Part shown: one piece after another, positions 52,294 through 60,984 of the stretch
Layout: every line of letters starts with the position of its first letter
Numbering within the stretch: the first letter of the stretch is position 1
NCBI GenBank assembly: GCA_963827335.1
Contig: CAWHAP010000015.1
Span: 186,001-250,000 of the forward strand
Direction of reading: 5' to 3'
DNA from: DASQMT01 sp963827335
GTDB lineage: Bacteria > Actinomycetota > Thermoleophilia > Solirubrobacterales > Solirubrobacteraceae
DNA: 64,000 bases
Program-made: the position numbers and the translations under genes
The notes under the pieces: model-generated
Told to the model about the DNA's origin: nothing
Database searches by the model: none
The model's input: only the letters and a program-made list of their open reading frames with translations

Positions 52294-53606
52294 GTGATCC
52301 ACAGCGCCGTCGCGAGGGTGCTCGCGGGCCGCCCGAGCACCATGAGCGCGACGGGCAGGAGGAGCGCCGTGACGACGAGCCCGCCCGCGACCAGGCCGGC
52401 GCCGGCGAACGGCGCGAGGTCGCCCCAGCGCAGCAGCGCCTCGGCGCCGGCGGCGAGCGCGAACGCCGCGAGCACGACCGGCGCGCGGCCGAGCGACTCG
52501 AGCACGCCGGCGAGCAGCGTGGCCGGCCCGAGCAGGCCGAAGCCGGCGAGCAGGCCCACGGCGTCGCCCGTCGGGCCGCTCCAGGGCGACGCCAGGACGA
52601 GCGCCGAGAGCACCGCGGCCACGGCGAGCAGCTGGGCGAGCGCGGCGAGGAACAGGCGCAGCGGCGGCGACGCGAACCCGCAGGGCGCCGGCGCGCCGAC
52701 CGCGACCCCCCAGATGCTGCGGGGGATCGCCTCGCCGAGGTCGCGCAGCCGGTAGGCGGCCCAGAAGCCGGCGAAGGCGGACGGCAGCAGCGCGAGCGCC
52801 GGCACCGCGCCGTCGGTCCAGCTCACCGTCGGGTCGACGATCAGGAGCAGGCCCGTCGCCGAGCCGATCGCGGCCGCGGCCGCCACCCGGCTCGCGCGTG
52901 CGAGCCCGCCGCGCGGCACGTCCGCCGGCGGGCGCACGGCGACCAGGATCGCCAGGAGGACCGCGCCCGCGCCCGCGGCGAGCACCGCCACGGGCGCGGG
53001 ATGGACGAGCATCGCGGCGGTGGTGAGCAGGATCGCGACCGCGTAGACCGCGGGCATGCGGCAGCGCACGAGCACGGTGCCGCCCACCCAGGTGACGGTC
53101 AGCAGCGCCGCGATCAGCCCCGCGGTGCCGGCGCCGAGCCAGCCGGCGCCCGCGAGCGCCGCGCCGGCCACCACGAGCACGCCGCGCCGCGCGGCGAGCG
53201 CGGCGCGCCCGTGCGGGCGGCCGAGGAAGCGGCTGCTCAGGCCCCACTGGAGCCCGAGGGTGACCGGCAGCGCGAGCATGACCGCGCGCTGGACCGTGCC
53301 GGCGCCGGCGCTCGCGGCGAGCGGGCCCGCCCAGCCGGCGATGGCGATCACGGAGAGCAGGAAGGTCAGGGCCTCGGCGAGCGCACCCTGCTCCTCGTCG
53401 CGATCGGGCAGCGCGCCCGTGCTCGGCGCCGGCGCGCCGCCGCCCTCGCGCATGACCTCGCGCGCGGCGTCGAGCGCCGGCTGCGCGGACAGGCCGGCCC
53501 ACGCCTCCAGCGCCACGGCGGCCTCGAGCATGTCCTGCGGGGGGCGGCCGAGCCGGGCTTCGATCAGACGCCGGGCCGCGACGGGGTCCAGCGTCGCGCC
53601 GGTCAC
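52290..53606 (-). CDS. Twelve-helix membrane protein of the exopolysaccharide operon
   Basis: A 438-residue protein. About 90 cytoplasmic residues (PVAARRLIEARLGRPPQDML, ALEAWAGLSAQPALDAAREV) precede roughly twelve hydrophobic helices that fill the rest, with no large loops. Position between the PelF-like transferase and the Sph3-like hydrolase, with GTGA overlaps on both sides, suggests a polymer exporter comparable in role and size to PelG, but I see no sequence signature that proves homology. Other options are a PelE-like partner or a synthase-associated protein. Confidence 0.72.
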   Translation of the reverse strand: MTGATLDPVAARRLIEARLGRPPQDMLEAAVALEAWAGLSAQPALDAAREVMREGGGAPAPSTGALPDRDEEQGALAEALTFLLSVIAIAGWAGPLAASAGAGTVQRAVMLALPVTLGLQWGLSSRFLGRPHGRAALAARRGVLVVAGAALAGAGWLGAGTAGLIAALLTVTWVGGTVLVRCRMPAVYAVAILLTTAAMLVHPAPVAVLAAGAGAVLLAILVAVRPPADVPRGGLARASRVAAAAAIGSATGLLLIVDPTVSWTDGAVPALALLPSAFAGFWAAYRLRDLGEAIPRSIWGVAVGAPAPCGFASPPLRLFLAALAQLLAVAAVLSALVLASPWSGPTGDAVGLLAGFGLLGPATLLAGVLESLGRAPVVLAAFALAAGAEALLRWGDLAPFAGAGLVAGGLVVTALLLPVALMVLGRPASTLATALWIT

Positions 53607-55123
53607 GTGAGCACGGCCTCCTGCACCGCCGCTCGCGCGGGCGTGACGGCGATCGTCTGCAGCAGGTCGCGGTAGCCGTCGACGCACGCCGTGCCGCTGA
53701 AGATGCGGGCGAGCCGCTGGTGCCCGAGCCGCCCCAGGCGCCACGCCAGCGCCGGGTTGCGCAGCAGCGTGACGATCGCCATCGCGAGGCCGTGGTCGTC
53801 GCCGGGCGCGAGCACGGCGCCGCAGCCCTTGACGACGTCGGGCACGCCGCCCACGCCCGTCGAGATGACCGGCCGCCCCTGGCTCATCGCCTCGAGGATC
53901 GACATCGGCAGGCCCTCCGAGATGCTCGTCATCAGCACGACGTCGGCGTTGCGGACGACGCCCGTCGGGTCGGTGGTGCGGCCCATGAAGCGGAACCGGT
54001 CGCCGAGCGCGAGCTGCCCGTGCAGCGCCAGGCACGAGCGGCCGTAGGCCTCCTCCCCGTCGCTGGTGGGGCCGTAGTGCAGGAACTCCGCGTCGGGCAC
54101 GGTGCGGAGCGTCTGCGCCGCGGTGCGCAGCATCGTGTGCACGTCCTTGAGCGGGTCGATGCGGCCGACGGACACGACGCGCCGGGCGCCGGGCGGCGGG
54201 ACGGGCTGGGCGGCGCGGTCGAGCCCGTTGTAGAGCACGAGGATCTTGTCCGGGTCGATGCCGAAGCCCATCTCCCAGTAGGCGTTCGCGTCGGTCACGG
54301 GGGCGATCACGTCGGCGCCGGCGTAGGCGCAGCGCGCCAGGCCGCGGGCGAGCCGGGTGGCGGTGAAGCGGCTGCCGGCCGAGCCGCCGTTGCGGATCGC
54401 GGCCAGATAGGACTCCCGCACGTAGACGCCGTGCTCGGTCAGCACCATCGGCGTGCCGTGCAGCGCCTTGTTGACGAGCGCGGGGATCGCGGACCAGCCG
54501 GCCGCCGTGACGTGCAGCACGTCGGCCTCGGGCGCCGGCGCCGCGGCGGTGCGCGCGACCCAGTAGAGGGTCTGGTAGAGGTGCGCGGCGTCGAGCAGGT
54601 CGAGCTGCGGCGGCGTGCCCGCCTCGGGCACGCGCTCGGCGAGCACGAGCCGCACCGCGACGAGGAAGCGCTCCCAGGCGGCGGCGGAGCGGAACACGCG
54701 CCGCACGCCGGCCGGGTTGCGCCGGCACCACACGAACGCGTCCAGCAGCGCGTCCGTGTCGCCGTTCCACGCGATCAGGTTGCGCACGAGCACCGCGGGC
54801 AGGGTCGTCATCGCGTCGCGCCCGCCGCCGCGCCCGTGCGGCAGCCGCTCGGACCAGACGTCGATCGGCGCCAGCTCCCTGGCGTGCGGCGGGAGCGTGA
54901 AGCGCCGCGGCTGGCCGCCCGCCACGATCGGCAGCACGAGCCAGTCGAACTCCTCGAGGCTGTTGACCAGCAGGTCGCACCACGAGCTCACGCCGCCGAC
55001 CGCGTACGGGTAGGTCCCCTCGGTGGTCAGCAGCACGCGCGTGCGCGCCGGGCGTGCCACGGGCCGCGCGGGCGCCGTCCGCGTGCGCCGCAGCGCCGGG
55101 ACCAGCTCAACCGTGAGCGACAT
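53603..55123 (-). CDS. PelF-like GT4 glycosyltransferase
   Basis: A 506-residue GT-B glycosyltransferase. The N-terminal half carries the DUF3492/PelF hallmark RVLLTTEGTYPYAVGGVSSW, and the C-terminal half the GT4 donor site (VVSVGRIDPLKDVHTMLRTA, TSISEGLPMSILEAMSQGRP with the E-x7-E pair). PelF builds the Pel polymer from UDP-sugars in the cytoplasm. With the neighbouring deacetylase and hydrolase, this enzyme would polymerise an N-acetyl-hexosamine-rich exopolysaccharide; the sugar is not readable from sequence. The start at 55123 overlaps the upstream small gene by 17 bases, so it is part of the same operon. Confidence 0.88.
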   Translation of the reverse strand: MSLTVELVPALRRTRTAPARPVARPARTRVLLTTEGTYPYAVGGVSSWCDLLVNSLEEFDWLVLPIVAGGQPRRFTLPPHARELAPIDVWSERLPHGRGGGRDAMTTLPAVLVRNLIAWNGDTDALLDAFVWCRRNPAGVRRVFRSAAAWERFLVAVRLVLAERVPEAGTPPQLDLLDAAHLYQTLYWVARTAAAPAPEADVLHVTAAGWSAIPALVNKALHGTPMVLTEHGVYVRESYLAAIRNGGSAGSRFTATRLARGLARCAYAGADVIAPVTDANAYWEMGFGIDPDKILVLYNGLDRAAQPVPPPGARRVVSVGRIDPLKDVHTMLRTAAQTLRTVPDAEFLHYGPTSDGEEAYGRSCLALHGQLALGDRFRFMGRTTDPTGVVRNADVVLMTSISEGLPMSILEAMSQGRPVISTGVGGVPDVVKGCGAVLAPGDDHGLAMAIVTLLRNPALAWRLGRLGHQRLARIFSGTACVDGYRDLLQTIAVTPARAAVQEAVLT

Positions 55124-55538
55124 CCCCGCCGCCCTCCTCCTGCTCCTCCGGCGCGCCGCGGAGGGGCACGAGGTGGTCCGCGGCCGAGGCGAGCGCGTCG
55201 AGGCGCGCCTCGAACACGATCATCGAGCGCTCGATCTCGTGGCAGATCTCGATCAGCGACTCGCGGATCACGAGCCCCTCGACGAGCATCTGCGCGGTCT
55301 CGTCCGCGAGGTTGCCGTGGTCGAGCTCCTGGTCGCGCAGCGACCGGGTGCGCTCGAGCAGCTTGCCGACGTTGTGGCGCTGGTGCTGGGCGGCCTTGAG
55401 GCGCGCGTTCTCCTCGCGCAGCAACACCACCTCGGCCTCGAGCGCCGCGCGCGCGCCGGGCGCCTCGGCGCCCGCGCCGGCCGGCCGCTGGAAGCGGCGC
55501 CGCCGCGGGGCGGACGCGTCGTGCTCCTCGGCGCTCAT
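55107..55538 (-). CDS. Coiled-coil protein in the exopolysaccharide operon
   Basis: A 143-residue soluble protein. A basic start (PRRRRFQRPAG) is followed by helices with heptads (ALEAEVVLLREENARLKAAQ) and a second helical region (DETAQMLVEGLVIRESLIEI) ending with an acidic tail. No enzyme or membrane motif. The ATG overlaps the deacetylase stop (ATGA), and the end overlaps the glycosyltransferase start, so it is made together with them. It may dock or regulate the transferase at the membrane. I do not recognise a named family. Confidence 0.7.
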   Translation of the reverse strand: MSAEEHDASAPRRRRFQRPAGAGAEAPGARAALEAEVVLLREENARLKAAQHQRHNVGKLLERTRSLRDQELDHGNLADETAQMLVEGLVIRESLIEICHEIERSMIVFEARLDALASAADHLVPLRGAPEEQEEGGGDVAHG

Positions 55539-58500
55539 CGCCGCACCACCTTGAACCGCATGCGCGCCGGTCCCGACCGCTGGCCGCGGCGCTCGGCCCT
55601 GACGACCACGCGATAGCGGCCGGGGGCGAGGGGCCTGGCGCCGAAGCGGCCGCGGAAGCGGACGATCCCGGGGCCGCTCGCGGCCCTGCGCCGGATCGAG
55701 CCGACCTTGACCCAGCGGCGGCTCGCGCCCTTGCCGCGCGCCCTCTGGAACGTCAGCCGCACCGTCGCCCTGCGGGTGAGCCGCCAGGTGATCGCGGCGC
55801 CGTCGGGCCGGGTGCCGGCCCGCGGGCGGCGATGCGCCACCGCGAACCGCCGCGGGTGCATCCGCACGCGCGTGAGCACGAGCCTCCGCCGGGCCTTGCG
55901 CGGCCCGCCGCTGCCGGTCGGGCCGGTGCCCGAGCCGCCGGGCTTGGTGCCGGGCTTCCCGCCGGCCGGCGCGGCGGGCGGCTTCGCCACCGCGGCCGTG
56001 CGCTCGGAGACGGCGAGGCCGACGGCCGAGATCCAGTTGCCGGCCGTCACGACGACGCGGAGCGAGGAGCCGACGTCGGCGCCCGTCACGTCGTAGGTCG
56101 CGCCGGTCGCACCCGCGACGTCGGTGCAGCCCTTGGCGTCGCAGCGCTGCCAGCGCAGCCGCCGCGCGATCTCCGGGGTGCCGGTCCACGTGCCGCCGGT
56201 GGCCGTGAGCCGCCGGCCGACCTTCGCCGTTCCGCTGACCGCCGGCGCCGCGGCCTGCGCGGGATCGGCCGCCTGGAGGACCTGCTCGGCGCCGGCCGCC
56301 AGCGTGATCCAGCCGGACCGCTGGCGACCGTACTCCGCGCCGGCGGTGGTCCCGGTCACGGGCACCTCGGCGGCGGCCGTGCCGCCGTTGGCGACGTGGA
56401 TCGCACCGTCCTGCAGCCACGCGGTCACGGCGCCGGACGCCCGTGTCGCTGCCCAGGCGTCCTGCCGCACGAGGATCTCGGCGGCCTGCGCCTGGCTGAC
56501 CTGGACGAGCGGCGCGACGGCGCGGTCGAACACCGTGTCGTAGCGCGCGAGCAGGGTGTCCATCGCCGCGTAGAGCGTGCCGCCGACCGTCACGTCGGTC
56601 GCCGGCTTCGTCAGGTCCGCCTCGGCGATGTTGGTCTGGTGGAAGTAGTGCGGCCGCGGGTCGTTGCCCATCAGGTGGCCGAACATGATCCGCGTCTCGC
56701 TGTCGAGGTACTCCGCCCAGGTGGCCGGCGTCGTCCGGCAGGTGTTCACCGCGGAGGCCTGGCAGATGCCCGCCGGGGGCGCCAGGTAGATGTGGTTGTA
56801 CTCGTCGAGCTGGTCGGCCCGGTTGGCGACGTTGTAGTAGAGGTTCGACGGGTAGCGCGGGACGGCGCGGAGCGTCGGGCCGAGCGGGAACGAGGCGCCC
56901 TTCGGGAAGTTCGTCGGATCGCTCTCCGACAGCGGGAGGCCCTTCGCCGGCGGGTTCGGGTACGGCTTGGACGAGTCGCTGGCGACGGTGTGGATCCCCG
57001 CGTCGACGAGCGCGGGGACGTAGTCCTCGTTCTGGACGTACGGCGCGAGCGCGGCGCCGTTGGACGCCGGCGGCGCGCCGGCGCTGCCCGGGCCGCCGCC
57101 GTCGGTGATCGAGAGGACCAGCGGCGCGGTGCCGTCGTCGACCGCCGCGCGCGGGTCCGGCCGCGCGAGGGTGCCCACCTTCTCCCACGCGGCGGTGCCG
57201 GTGGGCGCGCGGTACAGGTTGAAGCCGGTCGCGTGGCAGACCGCGTTGAACGTCGCGACGACGCCGCTGTTCGCGGGGAGCGCGGGGGTCGTGGCGACCG
57301 ACGCAACGGTCTCGCCGGCGGGCGACGTGGCGGTGATCGCGTAGTCGTACGTCCCGGCGGCGAGCGTCCCGGTCGTCGGCGTGAGCTCGTCGAAGCCCGG
57401 CGGATCGATCGTCCCCGGGTTGCCCGGCCGGACGTTCGCCAGGCCGGAGTGCTCGCCGGTGACCGCCTCGCTCGGGTCGTTGAGGCCCGCGGCGACCGGG
57501 CCGATGAGCGCGTCGAAGCTGGCCTGGTTGTCGGTCAGCTGGCGCTGCGTGTACGCCTTGGTCGTGCAGTCGAGGTTCGGGTGCTGGTACGTGTGGTTGA
57601 TCCAGCGGAACTCGTTCTTCGCGTCCGCGAACGCGGTGAACAGGGCGTCCTGGCCGAACTCGGCGACGCCGCCCATGTTGTAGACCATGTTCATCTTCAG
57701 GCCGGTGCGGCTCTGCCAGGCCAGCGCGGCGGCCACGTCGTCGGCGTCCATGCGGATCGTCGCGTCGTAGTCCGTCACGTTGTTCACGGCGTCCCACTTG
57801 TCGTCCGGCAGGAAGACGTCGTCGACGTCGATCCCGAGGTAGCTGCGCTGGAAGCCGAGGAACACGCCGCGCGTGACCCACGTGAGCATGCCGTGGCGGA
57901 GCGCCTGGTTGTGGGTCTGGAACTGGTTGCCCGCGACGGTCATGACCATCTCCTCGCGCCCGTCCTCCGGGTGCGTGTAGATGCCGAGGTAGGCCGCTCC
58001 GGCCGTCGGCGCGGCGACGAGCGTCTGCCAGTCGGCGGCGTTCACCGGCGTGCCCTCGTAGCCGAACGCCTCGTCGACGTCGGCCCGGTCGTCGGGGATC
58101 GTGATGGGACCCTTGAGGTAGGGGAACGCGGCCTTGCCGGCCGCGGTGAGCTGGCCGGTCCGGCCGTCCTGCTTGATGCCGTTGACGAGCTTCAGCCCGT
58201 GCAGCGGCGACGGCGCCGTGAAGTCGCTCAGCCGCCGGACGCCGAACGTGCGCTCGAGCTTGGCGAGCGCCGCCCACTCGGCGTCGGTCAGCGCGGAGAG
58301 GTAGCTGACCGTGCCGCCGGGGTTGTCCACCGCGTGCACGAGGTCGCCCGTCGCCAGGATCACCGCCTGGTACTTCGCGTGGTTCGCGGCGTAGTCCGCG
58401 AGCCGGTCGCCGGTCAGCGTCGCGGTCTTCGCCGCGCCGGTGTAGGCGACGAAGGTGTCGTAGGGCACGCCCTCGCGGTCGAGCTCCGCCTTCCAGGCGC

Positions 58501-58705
58501 CGTAGCCCGGCTCGGTGCCGTCGGCCGAGACGAGCAGGACCTTGAGGTCGATCCGCTGGCCGGGCCGCGGGTCGTTCGGCGTCGCCGCCCACACGACCGT
58601 GGCCGTGACCATCGCCAGCGCCGCGAGCACCGCCGCGGCCAGCGCACCCACCGGCGCCCGCCTGCCCGCTCCTGCCCTCCTGCGTCCATCCGCGACGCGC
58701 ACCAT
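55535..58705 (-). CDS. Large exported Agd3-like polysaccharide deacetylase (CE18-type)
   Basis: A 1056-residue protein. A membrane anchor or signal (PVGALAAAVLAALAMVTATVVW, residues 18-39) leads to an alpha/beta domain (about 50-270), then a deacetylase-like barrel: metal-site motif GIDVDDVFLPDD (291-302) and NHTYQHP with H371 and H375, the Asp and HxxxH pattern of CE4/CE18 enzymes. An FN3/Ig-like module appears inserted at about 440-520, before the barrel resumes (LYYNVANRADQLDEYNHIYL). The C-terminus has an Ig-like repeat, a Gly/Pro linker and a basic beta domain. Agd3 removes acetyl groups from GalNAc in fungal galactosaminogalactan. First gene of a five-gene coupled operon. The call is by motif and context. 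Confidence 0.75.
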   Translation of the reverse strand: MVRVADGRRRAGAGRRAPVGALAAAVLAALAMVTATVVWAATPNDPRPGQRIDLKVLLVSADGTEPGYGAWKAELDREGVPYDTFVAYTGAAKTATLTGDRLADYAANHAKYQAVILATGDLVHAVDNPGGTVSYLSALTDAEWAALAKLERTFGVRRLSDFTAPSPLHGLKLVNGIKQDGRTGQLTAAGKAAFPYLKGPITIPDDRADVDEAFGYEGTPVNAADWQTLVAAPTAGAAYLGIYTHPEDGREEMVMTVAGNQFQTHNQALRHGMLTWVTRGVFLGFQRSYLGIDVDDVFLPDDKWDAVNNVTDYDATIRMDADDVAAALAWQSRTGLKMNMVYNMGGVAEFGQDALFTAFADAKNEFRWINHTYQHPNLDCTTKAYTQRQLTDNQASFDALIGPVAAGLNDPSEAVTGEHSGLANVRPGNPGTIDPPGFDELTPTTGTLAAGTYDYAITATSPAGETVASVATTPALPANSGVVATFNAVCHATGFNLYRAPTGTAAWEKVGTLARPDPRAAVDDGTAPLVLSITDGGGPGSAGAPPASNGAALAPYVQNEDYVPALVDAGIHTVASDSSKPYPNPPAKGLPLSESDPTNFPKGASFPLGPTLRAVPRYPSNLYYNVANRADQLDEYNHIYLAPPAGICQASAVNTCRTTPATWAEYLDSETRIMFGHLMGNDPRPHYFHQTNIAEADLTKPATDVTVGGTLYAAMDTLLARYDTVFDRAVAPLVQVSQAQAAEILVRQDAWAATRASGAVTAWLQDGAIHVANGGTAAAEVPVTGTTAGAEYGRQRSGWITLAAGAEQVLQAADPAQAAAPAVSGTAKVGRRLTATGGTWTGTPEIARRLRWQRCDAKGCTDVAGATGATYDVTGADVGSSLRVVVTAGNWISAVGLAVSERTAAVAKPPAAPAGGKPGTKPGGSGTGPTGSGGPRKARRRLVLTRVRMHPRRFAVAHRRPRAGTRPDGAAITWRLTRRATVRLTFQRARGKGASRRWVKVGSIRRRAASGPGIVRFRGRFGARPLAPGRYRVVVRAERRGQRSGPARMRFKVVRR

Positions 58706-58739
58706 CTTCGAAGCCCTTCGTCGTGCCGCGCGTCCCGTC

Positions 58740-58750
58740 CCCTATGAGGG
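58740..58750 (-). promoter_or_regulatory. CCCTCATAGGG promoter-like motif (copy 3)
   Basis: The shared 11-mer, read CCCTCATAGGG on the minus strand, 34 bases before the ATG of the deacetylase at 58705. It is the likely promoter element of the exopolysaccharide operon. Confidence 0.45.
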
Positions 58751-58830
58751 CGCGTTTCGGCGAGCACCGATGATGCCCCTGGACCCGGTGCGTTGAAAGG
58801 GCCGGGGGGTAGCCGAAAGTACGGAGATCG

Positions 58831-58856
58831 GGCGCCGGCGCGCCGCGTTCGGCGCC
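58831..58856 (-). terminator. GC-rich hairpin between the secreted unknown and the deacetylase operon
   Basis: GGCGCCG (58831-58837) pairs with CGGCGCC (58850-58856), just past the stop of the upstream minus-strand gene. No T tract. It may separate the two transcription units. Confidence 0.35.
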
Positions 58857-58859
58857 GGC

Positions 58860-59774
58860 CTACGGGTACGCGCAGGCCAGCGTGCCGCCGCCGGCCGCTA
58901 CGGCGCCCGTCGTCCCGGCGTTCACGTACTGCCACGAGTAGTTGGGCTGGCCGCTGACCCAGTAGACGATCTCCCACACGCCCACGGCGGCGATCCCCTC
59001 GCCGGCGGGCACGGAGATCGGGCCCCACGAGTACCGCTGCGGCTGGGTGGCGCCGGGCGGGAAGAACTGCGCGATGCCGGTGGGCGTCGCCGTCCACGTG
59101 TCCCAGCGCCCGGCGTTCTCGCCGTCGACGCCCAGCCAGTGCCAGCCGCCCGCCGTCGTGTGCCAGGCGACCCAGCCGCGCGTCGACACCGTCGTCGCGC
59201 CGGGCGCGGTGAAGTTCGGCTCGACGAGATAGGCCGGCGTCCCGGGTCCGCCCGACGCGCACGCGAGGTTCCCGTCGGTCCAGAAGCCCTTGGCGGGCGC
59301 GCTGCCCTTGCGGGCGCGCAGCTCGAACGAGATGCGGTGCGTGCCGGCACCCTGGCGCACGGTGGCCGTCGCGGCCGCGGTCCCCGTGCGAGCGATCCGC
59401 TTCGCGGCCTTCCTGGTGACCTTGAACCGCACGGTGGTGCGGTTCGCCACGCAGCGGTAGCGCCTGCTCGCGAACGTGCCGCCGCGCACGCCGCGCGCCA
59501 GCACGGAGACGCGCCCGCTCGCCTGGCAGGCCAGCGGGAGCGAGAACCTCCGCTTCGCGAACTTCACCGGTGCGCCGCTGAGCAGGCCCGGGCCGGTGGC
59601 GCCGGACGGGATCGCGGCCGGCGTGCCCGGCGGGACGACGCCCGGCGCGGTGCCCGGCGGAGCGGGCAGGTCGCCGCCGTTGCCCGGGGGCGGGCCGGGC
59701 GGGGCGGGCACCTGGGCCGCGGCCGTCGACGGGACCGCGGCGAGCAACGCCGCGAGCAACACGATCCTGCGCAT
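58860..59774 (-). CDS. Secreted protein, unknown function, next to the exopolysaccharide operon
   Basis: A 304-residue exported protein. The signal peptide (RIVLLAALLAAVPSTAAAQ) is followed by a Pro/Gly-rich spacer, a cysteine-containing beta domain with basic residues (FRVSVLARG-type strands, YRCVANRTTVRFKVTRKAAK) and a Trp/Gly-rich C-terminal domain (WTDGNLACASGG, GWHWLGVDGENAGRWDTWTA). It could be a carbohydrate- or wall-binding protein. I do not recognise the family. The ATG at 59774 has GAGGAG six bases upstream and lies two bases after the preceding gene, so the two form an operon. Confidence 0.7.
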   Translation of the reverse strand: MRRIVLLAALLAAVPSTAAAQVPAPPGPPPGNGGDLPAPPGTAPGVVPPGTPAAIPSGATGPGLLSGAPVKFAKRRFSLPLACQASGRVSVLARGVRGGTFASRRYRCVANRTTVRFKVTRKAAKRIARTGTAAATATVRQGAGTHRISFELRARKGSAPAKGFWTDGNLACASGGPGTPAYLVEPNFTAPGATTVSTRGWVAWHTTAGGWHWLGVDGENAGRWDTWTATPTGIAQFFPPGATQPQRYSWGPISVPAGEGIAAVGVWEIVYWVSGQPNYSWQYVNAGTTGAVAAGGGTLACAYP

Positions 59775-59776
59775 CT

Positions 59777-60715
59777 TCAGCTCCTCTGCTCTTCCCACTC
59801 GGGCGCCGCGCCCACCGGAAGGTCCTGGCGGTCGGGCGGGAGCACGCGTGCGGCGATCTCCTGCCGCATCCGCAGCGTCCGGTCGACCTGGCGCCCGTAC
59901 TCGCTGTCGTAGAGCGACCGATGGCGCATGCGCGCGGGGGCCGTCGGGGTCGCCGGCGGGCGGGCGCCGGGCTGCCAGGTGAAGCGCTTGGCGTACCACG
60001 CCGTCCCGCGCTCGAGCGGCGTCCAGCCCGCGGCGACGAGCCGCGTCTCGAGCCGCTTGACGGCGTCGGCGAGCGCCTGCACGGACTGCGGGCCGGCCGG
60101 CGGCCAGTCCATCACGGGCGAGGCGCCCAGCGCGATCGCCTCGTCGTCGCCCTCGGCCGGGCGGCCCATCACGCGGAACTGCGAGCCGCCGTCGACGAGA
60201 TGCCATTCGATCGCCGCGGCCCAGGCGCGGCCGGGCTCCGGCGCCTCCGGTCCTCCGGGCGGCGGCGTCGGCACGGCGAGCTCCGGCGCGGGCTCCGGCT
60301 CGGCCGCTGCGGCGCCCGGGCCCCACAGGCGCGGCTCCGCCGGGCGGACCGGCGCGTCCAGCGGGGCGGCCTTGGCCAGGCCGCGGCGGCGGGCGACGGG
60401 CCGGCGCAGCGACAGCACCCAGCCGGCGGCGCCCCCGCCGAGCAGCGCGAGGCTGATCAGGAGCGCCGCCTCCTCGGTGCCGTCGGAGCCGCCGGCCGGC
60501 TCCTCGAGCGTCGCGGGCTGCGCGGCCGCGGCCGCGGGCGTGCCGCGCTGCCCGTCGAGCGGGTAGCGGTCCCACAGCGGCTCGTCGGTGCCCCGCGCCG
60601 CTCCCCGCTGCGCGAACGCGGCGGGCGCGGCGGCGGCCAGCGCGAGCCAGACCATGGCCATCAGGATCGAAGCCCTCCAGGCTCCTTGCCCTCCGGCGGA
60701 CATCCACTCCACCAT
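59777..60715 (-). CDS. Membrane-anchored protein, unknown function
   Basis: A 312-residue protein. A signal peptide (ILMAMVWLALAAAAPAAFAQ) is followed by an external segment of about 50 residues, a membrane helix (ALLISLALLGGGAAGWVLSL) with a basic stop RRPVARRRG, and a 200-residue cytoplasmic part. That part has a Pro-rich region and a conserved-looking domain with IEWHLVDGGSQFRVMGRPAE and GTAWYAKRFTWQPG. I do not recognise it. The ATG at 60715 lies six bases after TACCCT. First gene of the pair preceding the exopolysaccharide operon. Confidence 0.68.
   Translation of the reverse strand: MVEWMSAGGQGAWRASILMAMVWLALAAAAPAAFAQRGAARGTDEPLWDRYPLDGQRGTPAAAAAQPATLEEPAGGSDGTEEAALLISLALLGGGAAGWVLSLRRPVARRRGLAKAAPLDAPVRPAEPRLWGPGAAAAEPEPAPELAVPTPPPGGPEAPEPGRAWAAAIEWHLVDGGSQFRVMGRPAEGDDEAIALGASPVMDWPPAGPQSVQALADAVKRLETRLVAAGWTPLERGTAWYAKRFTWQPGARPPATPTAPARMRHRSLYDSEYGRQVDRTLRMRQEIAARVLPPDRQDLPVGAAPEWEEQRS
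59781..59786 (-). promoter_or_regulatory. Shine-Dalgarno site of the secreted unknown protein
   Basis: GAGGAG on the minus strand, six bases before the ATG at 59774. It lies within the last codons of the upstream gene. Confidence 0.55.
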
Positions 60716-60721
60716 ATTTCG

Positions 60722-60727
60722 AGGGTA
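60722..60727 (-). promoter_or_regulatory. -10 box, leaderless membrane-anchored protein gene
   Basis: TACCCT on the minus strand, six bases before the ATG at 60715. Confidence 0.5.
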
Positions 60728-60771
60728 TGGGGCCGGCGCTCACCTGACAAGAGCGCGGGACGGACCATTGG

Positions 60772-60984
60772 TCAGGGGTACAGCCGGTCGCCCGTGTCCT
60801 CGTCGATCACGCTGATCGCGACGGACGGGCAGGCCTCGGCGGCGCGGACGAGCAGGTCGGCGGGAGCCGTCCCGATCACGACCGCGACGTCGTCGTCGGA
60901 GAGCGTGAACGCCTGCGGCGCGACGTCCAGGCAGTCGCCATGGGCGGCGCACGCCCGTTCGTCCACGCGGGCCATCGGTCTCAT
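60772..60984 (-). CDS. Ferredoxin (3Fe-4S/4Fe-4S type)
   Basis: A 70-residue electron carrier. The cluster ligands are seen as CAAHGDC near residue 12 and a distant CP (AEACPSVAI) near residue 51. This short, acidic type, with His in place of one ligand of the usual set, is found with bacterial P450 systems and carries a 3Fe-4S or labile 4Fe-4S cluster. The ATG overlaps the reductase stop (ATGA) and is preceded by AGGAGG with a five-base spacer. It would accept electrons from the adjacent reductase. Partners may be the P450 in this window or an unseen enzyme. Confidence 0.88.
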   Translation of the reverse strand: MRPMARVDERACAAHGDCLDVAPQAFTLSDDDVAVVIGTAPADLLVRAAEACPSVAISVIDEDTGDRLYP

